Source: an uncultured Leptospiraceae bacterium (lineage in GTDB: Bacteria; Spirochaetota; Leptospiria; Leptospirales; Leptospiraceae). From it: a stretch of DNA of 11,214 bases. Position 1 is the first letter of the stretch. The number at the start of each line of letters is the position of its first letter. The notes under the pieces were generated by a model, which did no database searches, was not told the DNA's origin, and saw nothing but the letters and a program-made list of their open reading frames with translations. The DNA is taken from NCBI GenBank assembly GCA_937924465.1, contig CALDSP010000252.1:1-11214 (forward strand). Reading direction: 5' to 3'. The position numbers were made by a program, and so were the translations under genes. Positions 6,083 through 11,214 of the stretch are shown in pieces.

Positions 6083-6772
6083 TTAGGTCTTATGAATACC
6101 TTTTTTGTGAGCTAAATCTAGAATAATTGAGATAATTTCTTCTTCACTAAAGTATTCACAATTGATGGAAACATCAAAAATATTCACAGTGAGAGGTTCT
6201 CCTGCATAGTAATTTCTTAGAAAAATTCGTTGTTCGTCTATTTCTTTAACACGTTTTAAGGCTTCTTCATTGGACTTTAAATTTTCTAATATTTTAATTT
6301 TCGCTACTCTCCAATTAGGATTAGCATGTAAAAAAACATGAAGAGAAGGTTTTATATCTCTAGCAAGAACTACTCCCCCTTGTCCTAAAATAACAACATT
6401 TCCATAAAGAATAATTGTACGTAAAATTTTAGCTATGGTTTTTTTTACTTGTGTATCACTTGGGACTTTTGTATCACTGAAACTGGAAAATAAATCTTGC
6501 ATAAGAGTTCTGGGTTTACTATGAAATAACTTTTCTGCCAGGTCCTCTGGAATAGAAAGTTGTTCAGCTGCAATTTGAAGAACTTCTTTATCAATGACTT
6601 TCCAAGAATTTTCTGCACTAGAAAGTGATTCTGCAATCTTGGTAGATATAATTTTTCCGGGGCAACCATATTCTCTAGAAATTGTAATGACTCCCTTTTG
6701 AGTAATAGAATGCCCTTTGGAGTATTCCTTTAATTTTTCGTTTACATAATCGATTAAAAAACTTTTTGACAT
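6083..6772 (-). CDS. Cytidylate-kinase-like protein
   Basis: A 229-residue protein of the cytidylate-kinase-like (Cytidylate_kin2) group. VITISREYGCPGKIISTKIA (28-47) aligns with the family's nucleotide loop, usually written ISRxYGSGGxxIA; here the loop reads GCPGK (36-40). VVILGQGGVVLARD (126-139) followed by LHVFLHANPNWRV matches the family core, and FDVSINCEYFSEEEI (199-213) is the characteristic C-terminal segment. Family members are mostly uncharacterised, so the substrate is unknown. It is unlikely to be the essential CMP kinase, whose P-loop is different. TTGAGG precedes the ATG by 10 bases. A 56-base gap separates it from the DinB-like gene, and mqnA follows seven bases later. Confidence 0.8.
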   Translation of the reverse strand: MSKSFLIDYVNEKLKEYSKGHSITQKGVITISREYGCPGKIISTKIAESLSSAENSWKVIDKEVLQIAAEQLSIPEDLAEKLFHSKPRTLMQDLFSSFSDTKVPSDTQVKKTIAKILRTIILYGNVVILGQGGVVLARDIKPSLHVFLHANPNWRVAKIKILENLKSNEEALKRVKEIDEQRIFLRNYYAGEPLTVNIFDVSINCEYFSEEEIISIILDLAHKKGIHKT

Positions 6773-6828
6773 TTTGTTAGAACCTCAATTCCAAATTGCA
6801 ATTTACAAAAAAAACTTCAATCTATTTC

Positions 6829-7323
6829 TTATAAAAATCCTTTCATAGCTCTAAAAGAATTCCAAGTAATTTGGCATTGTCCTAAATGACTTGCTTCATG
6901 CCAAATCATAAGATAAAGATTTTCTCTATGAGTTCTTTCATTGGAAGGATGAGCTTGGAGAGAGAGTTTTTCTTCTGGGAAATTTTGATATGTATTTATA
7001 AACTTATCAAATTCTTTTTGATATATACTTTCAATTTCTGAAAGTAAAAAAATTTTTTTTTCATCCGGTCTACTTCCATGTCCAAATTCATTTAAAAACT
7101 TTTCATCTAATTCCAAATTTGGATTCCCATAATGAGAAAATTTATGATAAGTTGCCGCAATGTGTATAAGCTGCCAACCAATATGAGCTCTTCCTTCCCC
7201 AAAAGGCATTCTCCAATAAAGAGCCTCCTTACAGTAATTCACTTCTTTGAGTTGTGTAAAAAAATTTTTGGTTCGTCTATGTCCAAAATACAATTGTTCA
7301 ATGAGTGAGTCTATTTCTTTCAT
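6829..7323 (-). CDS. DinB-like four-helix metalloprotein
   Basis: A 164-residue protein with the DinB/YfiT-like layout. The probable metal triad is H54 (in GWQLIH), H142 and H146 (in WHEASHLGQ). The family includes metal-dependent thiol transferases in bacillithiol or mycothiol metabolism and many proteins of unknown role; which applies here cannot be read from the sequence. No signal peptide is visible. Its ATG overlaps the feoB stop as ATGA, so it is translated together with the iron transporter. Metal binding would fit that company, though the link is inference. Confidence 0.8.
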   Translation of the reverse strand: MKEIDSLIEQLYFGHRRTKNFFTQLKEVNYCKEALYWRMPFGEGRAHIGWQLIHIAATYHKFSHYGNPNLELDEKFLNEFGHGSRPDEKKIFLLSEIESIYQKEFDKFINTYQNFPEEKLSLQAHPSNERTHRENLYLMIWHEASHLGQCQITWNSFRAMKGFL

Positions 7324-9392
7324 AAAAAAAATCTCCCAATTTGATACACTAAAAGACTACTGAAATAAGCTAGACTTGTCATGTAAAAGAACAAAAACAA
7401 GGGCCAAATATAAGAATTTGTTTCCTTACGCACAACTGCAAGAGTGGATATACACTGGCAGGCATAAGCAAAAAAAATAAGCACACTCAATCCTGTTAAA
7501 AATGTCCAAACAGGTTTTTGTGTTTTAGGATTTATATCTTTTCTCATTTCTTCCTGTAAGTCTGTAGATACTTCTTCTTTTTCTATTCCATAAATAATTG
7601 CCAAAGTAGAAACCATAACTTCTCTTGCCGCAAAAGAAGTCAAAATAGCTACTCCAATTTTCCAATCAAACCCTAAAGGTTCAATAACAGGCTCAATTGT
7701 TTTACCAATTTTAGCAGCATAAGAAACTTGAATGCTTTCTTTTTTATTTTGAGTTTCTCTGTTATAAGGATAATTGGCTAAAAACCACAAAAGAATAGAG
7801 GCAAATAAAATAATTTGTCCAGTACTTAGAACAAAATCTTTGAGTTTTAAATAAACATTATAACTTACATTTCTAATTGAGGGACGTTTATAAGAGGGAA
7901 GCTCCAAGATAAAATAAGAAGAATCTTTCTTAAAGAAAGTTTTTTTGAAAATCAAAGCAAATACAAAAGCCGTAAACATTCCTAAGAAAAATAAACAAAA
8001 CAAAACTAAAGAACGAATGTCTAAAACTCCCAAAAGAAGTTTATCAGAAAAAATTGTTCCTATGACAAGAATATAAACGGGATATCTTGCAGAACAGGTA
8101 ATAAAAGGAGAAACTAAAATAGTTCTCATTCTATCTGACTTATCTTCAATTGTTCTAGCTCCTAAAATAGCAGGCACTGCACAGGCGGCAGAGGATAACA
8201 AAGGAATAAAAGACTTTCCAGAGAGTCCAAATTTACCCATAAATTTATCCATTACAAAAGAAGCCCGTGCAATATATCCCGATTCTTCCAAAAGCCCAAT
8301 AAAAAAAAACAAAAAACCAATTTGAGGAACAAACACCATGACAGAACCAACTCCAGTGATGATTCCATCTGCGATAAGATCGCGCAAAGGACCTTCTGGA
8401 AAAAAATTTCCAACCCATATAGATAAGAAGCTAAATCCATCTTCAATAAGATTCATAGGAACTTCTGCCCAACGAAACAAAAATTGAAACACAAGTCCCA
8501 TAATGAATAAGAAAATGATGATTCCCCACGTTGGGTGCAATAAATATTTATCAATTTTTTTTTCGAATTGAGAAGAAATTACAGTAGAATTTCCTAATAC
8601 AACTTTAGAAAGAATTTGTTTAATATAAAACGATTTTTGAATGAGTTCTTCTTCATAAGTAAACTTAAGTTTTTTTTCATGGAATTTTTTTTGAACATGT
8701 TCAAAAAATTCATTTCCTAAAATTTCAATAGTAGGGAGTTCTTCTTGTAAAGTTTCTCCCGAAAGTTTTTTTAAAGTATTTAAAATTAAAAAGTCTAAAT
8801 AAATTTTTTCGCTAAACTCAAAGCTGTTGGAAATTTGTAAAAAAAAATCTTCTTTTTCTTTATCCCATCTCCATTTTCTTGAAACTACTTGAAAAGAATC
8901 TTCGAAAAATAAATATTTTTTTAATTCATTGACTCCATCTCCAGACTTAGCATTGATGAGAAAACATTTGACTCCCAATTCTTTCTCCAAAATTTCTAAA
9001 GAAAGAGAAATGTTTCTTTTTTCTAAAATATCTTTCATTGTTAAAACCAAAAGAACGGGAACGCCTAAGTCTGTAATTTGAAAGAAAAACTGTAAACTTC
9101 TTTCTAAGAGAGTTGCATCCATAATAAAGAGAACTTTATCGGTTGGTTTTCGTTGCATAAGAAAATGTGTTAGAACTTTTTTTTCTTCTGAATTTCCCGT
9201 CAAACTAAAAGAGCCAGGTAGATCAATGAGTTCAATTTCTTGGGTTTGATTGCGAATTTTTCCAAAATGTTTTTCTACAGTGACTCCGGGAAAATTGCCC
9301 GTCTTTTGGTTTGCACCTGTCAATTTATTAAAGAGAGTTGATTTTCCACAGTTTGGATTTCCTAAAACTAAAATCCTATATTTAGAATTCAT
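7320..9392 (-). CDS. feoB: Ferrous iron transporter FeoB
   Basis: Inner-membrane Fe(II) importer with a cytoplasmic G domain, 690 residues. G1 is GNPNCGKST (11-19), the switch region holds FPGVTVE (34-40), and G3 is DLPG (57-60). G4, normally N-x-x-D, reads TMKD (118-121). G5 is NAKSGDG (147-153). The membrane part keeps both Gate motifs: SSAACAVPAILGART (400-413, C404) and PFITCSARYPVYI (429-441, C433). The conserved FAAREVMVSTLAIIYG (587-602) and C-terminal helices are present, so the protein looks complete. GGAAAG lies five bases before ATG. feoA overlaps upstream (ATGA) and the DinB-like gene overlaps downstream. No FeoC gene is present. Confidence 0.97.
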   Translation of the reverse strand: MNSKYRILVLGNPNCGKSTLFNKLTGANQKTGNFPGVTVEKHFGKIRNQTQEIELIDLPGSFSLTGNSEEKKVLTHFLMQRKPTDKVLFIMDATLLERSLQFFFQITDLGVPVLLVLTMKDILEKRNISLSLEILEKELGVKCFLINAKSGDGVNELKKYLFFEDSFQVVSRKWRWDKEKEDFFLQISNSFEFSEKIYLDFLILNTLKKLSGETLQEELPTIEILGNEFFEHVQKKFHEKKLKFTYEEELIQKSFYIKQILSKVVLGNSTVISSQFEKKIDKYLLHPTWGIIIFLFIMGLVFQFLFRWAEVPMNLIEDGFSFLSIWVGNFFPEGPLRDLIADGIITGVGSVMVFVPQIGFLFFFIGLLEESGYIARASFVMDKFMGKFGLSGKSFIPLLSSAACAVPAILGARTIEDKSDRMRTILVSPFITCSARYPVYILVIGTIFSDKLLLGVLDIRSLVLFCLFFLGMFTAFVFALIFKKTFFKKDSSYFILELPSYKRPSIRNVSYNVYLKLKDFVLSTGQIILFASILLWFLANYPYNRETQNKKESIQVSYAAKIGKTIEPVIEPLGFDWKIGVAILTSFAAREVMVSTLAIIYGIEKEEVSTDLQEEMRKDINPKTQKPVWTFLTGLSVLIFFAYACQCISTLAVVRKETNSYIWPLFLFFYMTSLAYFSSLLVYQIGRFFL

Positions 9393-9622
9393 ATGATCTT
9401 TCCATAAATTTTTTTAGCATCTTCTAAATGAATGGCAAGTTTTGTTTGTCCTAATTCCAAGATGAGTTTTTCAGAACTCAAAAATTTTTTATTTATAGTA
9501 ACTTGAGTGCCGGGAATAAGTCCATAATCAAGCAAGTCTTTTCGAAACTCTTTTCCGAGCCTTGTATCTAAAGATTCTATTAAAAAACTCTTTCCAACAG
9601 GGGTTTCGTAGAGAGATCTCAT
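9389..9622 (-). CDS. feoA: FeoA, ferrous iron transport accessory protein
   Basis: A 77-residue cytoplasmic SH3-like protein. The family signature LLDYGLIPGTQVTI (30-43) and the closing LAIHLEDAKKIYG (62-74) are clear. FeoA is thought to bind FeoB and support Fe(II) import. The start is one base after the ubiB-like stop and has no ribosome site of its own, and the stop overlaps the feoB ATG. All three genes are therefore read as one translational chain. Confidence 0.95.
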   Translation of the reverse strand: MRSLYETPVGKSFLIESLDTRLGKEFRKDLLDYGLIPGTQVTINKKFLSSEKLILELGQTKLAIHLEDAKKIYGKII

Positions 9623-9623
9623 A

Positions 9624-10928
9624 CTATTTCGAAGGTAAATATTTTTTTTGATCCCTTAGTAAATCCATTTCTGGAGCTAAGATTTTTACATATCTATCAA
9701 AATACAACATTTGTTTAATTAAAAGTCCAAACTCTCTAGGGATTTTCAGTCCATTATCCTTAGAAATTTTGGCAATATCAAACATGATTTTATTTAATTT
9801 TTCTTCACCAATTTTATTTATATCTTCAGGAACTTGGACGTTACGCGCTAGTTCTTCCATCATAGAAATGACTTCTTGTAAATCTTTAGCTAATTTCCTT
9901 TCATTGATTCCTTTTGCTGTAGCATCCATTTCAATAAGACCTTTTGCTAACATAGAGGCATCTTGCATTCCAAGTCCATTCATAAATAGCATAAGCCCAA
10001 ACCAAACCTTTTCGGAAATTCTTCCAACAATTCCAAAATCAATAAACCCTAGTTTTCCATCTTCTAAAAGTAATAAATTTCCAGCATGGACATCGGCATG
10101 GAACATACCTCCATTAGAAAGAGAGGCAAACCATATATTCAAAGCATTTACTACAGTTTCTTGAGGGTTCTTAGAATATTTTTTGATAGCATTTAAATCT
10201 GTAAGGGGAACTCCATAAAACCTTTCCATGGTTAAAATTCGTTTTGTTGAATATTCGTGAAATACTCTAGGTACTTTGGCTCTAGTTTCATTTACTTTAG
10301 TTAAGTAATTTTCAAACTCTTCAATGTTTTTGGCTTCTTGAATAAAATCTATTTCTTGAATTATAGTATCATGAAATTCTTTTACAATCTCTAAAAGTCC
10401 AGAAGAACTCAACGCGGGATCAATCTTGCTTAGAAGAATTGCAATTAAATAAATTAAGCTCATATCTGTTTGAAGTGTGGTTTCAATGTCGGGTCTTTGT
10501 ACTTTTACAACTACATCAAAACCAGTGTGAGTAGTAGCCGCATGAACTTGAGCAATAGAGGCAGAGGCAAGAGGTATTTCTTCAAACCTTGAAAAAAATT
10601 GATTTAAACTCCCATTGAGCTCACTTTCCACAACTTTTCGAACTTCCCAAAAAGACAAAGGACGCACAGAATCCAAACATTTTTCCATTTCTTTAGAAAA
10701 ATTTTCAGGAAATAAAGAGGGAGCAGAAGCAATAAACTGTCCTAATTTTATATAAGTTGCCCCTAACTCTTCAAAGGCTTCTCTTGTACGAATTGCTAAT
10801 TCTAGCTTTCGATTGCCCTGAATTAAATCCCATAGAATTTGTCCTAGCTTAGTGGTGAGTACGCGAGTGGTATCTAAAGTTCTTAAGGTTCCGTGGAAAC
10901 CGAGACTCAATTTCGATAAGAAATCCAT
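9624..10928 (-). CDS. AarF/UbiB-family (ABC1) atypical kinase
   Basis: A 434-residue member of the ABC1/UbiB kinase-like family, linked in other bacteria to quinone biosynthesis or lipid handling. Motifs in order: KLGQ (61-64), the Ala-rich loop LASASIAQVHAA (120-131) that replaces a glycine-rich P-loop, the ATP lysine K142 in VVVKVQRP, ExD at E192 and D194, the catalytic HADVHAGN (277-284) and DFG (297-299). A second KLGQ occurs at 27-30. Long family members carry two C-terminal membrane helices; I see none here, so membrane attachment is unclear. With mqnA downstream, menaquinone is the likely quinone. It is the first gene of the minus-strand group. No good ribosome site precedes ATG; an upstream divergent region holds the promoter. 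Confidence 0.93.
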   Translation of the reverse strand: MDFLSKLSLGFHGTLRTLDTTRVLTTKLGQILWDLIQGNRKLELAIRTREAFEELGATYIKLGQFIASAPSLFPENFSKEMEKCLDSVRPLSFWEVRKVVESELNGSLNQFFSRFEEIPLASASIAQVHAATTHTGFDVVVKVQRPDIETTLQTDMSLIYLIAILLSKIDPALSSSGLLEIVKEFHDTIIQEIDFIQEAKNIEEFENYLTKVNETRAKVPRVFHEYSTKRILTMERFYGVPLTDLNAIKKYSKNPQETVVNALNIWFASLSNGGMFHADVHAGNLLLLEDGKLGFIDFGIVGRISEKVWFGLMLFMNGLGMQDASMLAKGLIEMDATAKGINERKLAKDLQEVISMMEELARNVQVPEDINKIGEEKLNKIMFDIAKISKDNGLKIPREFGLLIKQMLYFDRYVKILAPEMDLLRDQKKYLPSK

Positions 10929-11079
10929 ACTGCCAATTTATTTTTTCGAGTTTTACTGACTAGCTTTTTTTGAAAGAGTTACGTTACTGAAAAGTTGTTT
11001 CTTGTTTTTCATGATTGACACTTTATTTAAAAAAAGATCGTCCTATAGTTTGGTTTTTTCACTATGACTTATAGAAATT
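10929..11079. promoter_or_regulatory. Divergent promoter region between the kinase and ABC transporter genes
   Basis: 151 bases between two genes that point away from each other, so it should hold at least two promoters. On the plus strand TTGACA (11015-11020) and TATAGT (11044-11049) are present, but 23 bases apart, too far for one sigma-70 promoter. A near-palindrome AGTTACGTTACT (10978-10989) matches its own reverse complement at 10 of 12 positions. ATAGT (11045-11049) and ACTAT (11061-11065) form an inverted pair. No Fur-type 7-1-7 box is seen, although feoA and feoB lie in the minus-strand transcript. Confidence 0.5.
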
Positions 11080-11214
11080 ATGTTAAGTTTAAGAAATGTT
11101 TATAAAACTTATAAAAATTCAGAAGAAGAAATCCATGTTTTAAAAAATATCAATTTAGAAATAGAACAGGGAAGTTTTGTGGCAATTATGGGTCCCTCTG
11201 GTTCTGGGAAATCT
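11080..11214 (+). CDS. ABC transporter ATPase, N-terminal 45 residues (cut by window end)
   Basis: The first 45 codons read LSLRNVYKTYKNS, then VLKNINLEIEQG, FVAIMGPSGSGKS. The Walker A motif GPSGSGKS (38-45) is reached exactly at the window edge. The pattern IxxGxFVAIMGPSGSGKST is typical of the LolD/MacB/FtsE export-type ATPases, which serve lipoprotein release, efflux or cell division, but the substrate cannot be told from this part. A stop lies in frame at 11065-11067, so ATG 11080 is the earliest ATG start. Its upstream sequence TAGAAATT lacks a ribosome site. Confidence 0.93.
   Translation, partial: MLSLRNVYKTYKNSEEEIHVLKNINLEIEQGSFVAIMGPSGSGKS

Noticed and set aside
6793..6804. Perfect 12-base palindrome AAATTGCAATTT before the cytidylate-kinase-like gene
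   Set aside because: Short and AT-rich, it can arise by chance in this composition, and it matches no operator I recognise.
9769..10164. 131-residue open frame on the plus strand inside the kinase gene
   Set aside because: Lies fully antisense to the well-supported UbiB-family gene, has no ribosome site and reads as Ser/Ile/Phe-rich sequence typical of antisense AT-rich frames.
11015..11049. TTGACA and TATAGT as one sigma-70 promoter for the ABC ATPase
   Set aside because: The spacing is 23 bases, well outside the usual 16-18, so the pair is not accepted as one promoter.
1..11214. CRISPR array, insertion sequence, tRNA or rRNA
   Set aside because: No regularly spaced DNA repeats, no transposase-like frame or terminal inverted repeats, and no cloverleaf or rRNA-like sequence were seen by eye.

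Overview
The window is strongly AT-rich and gene-dense. Its gene content fits a Gram-negative, menaquinone-using bacterium with an outer membrane and many lipoproteins. A Leptospira-like spirochaete (Leptospiraceae or a relative) is my best guess. The reasons are the loose lipobox sequences, TTG starts, low-GC codon use, a Rho with a long charged N-terminal extension, a futalosine-pathway MqnA protein and a FeoA/FeoB pair. This placement is inference from style and family content; no rRNA is present to confirm it.

The left half is on the plus strand. After a 346-base non-coding leader come rho and rpmE (L31), 14 bases apart. A short gap follows that contains a perfect 7-1-7 inverted repeat resembling a Fur/PerR-family operator. 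Next are four tightly packed genes, the first two junctions overlapping and the third probably a 55-base gap: a NifU/IscU-like domain fused to a pentapeptide-repeat helix, a 66-residue SH3-like small protein, a STAS anti-anti-sigma-like protein and a probable lipoprotein of unknown function. A separate gene then encodes a lipoprotein with eight 23-residue repeats and a C-terminal peptidoglycan-binding domain. A strong stem-loop closes the plus-strand block.

The right half is on the minus strand, read from 10928 down to 5332: an AarF/UbiB-family (ABC1) kinase, feoA, feoB, a DinB-like metalloprotein, a cytidylate-kinase-like protein and mqnA. Junctions in the first four genes are a 1-base gap or ATGA overlaps, so they are almost certainly one transcript. 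The last two follow a 56-base gap and may be the same or a separate transcript. The grouping links ferrous-iron import with quinone metabolism. At the right edge, divergent from the kinase gene, the first 45 codons of an ABC transporter ATPase run off the window.

The most unusual elements are the NifU-pentapeptide fusion, which lacks the third cluster-ligand cysteine and sits behind the PerR-like palindrome; the two-level repeat of the wall-anchored lipoprotein; and a FeoB whose G4 nucleotide-specificity motif reads TMKD instead of N-x-x-D.
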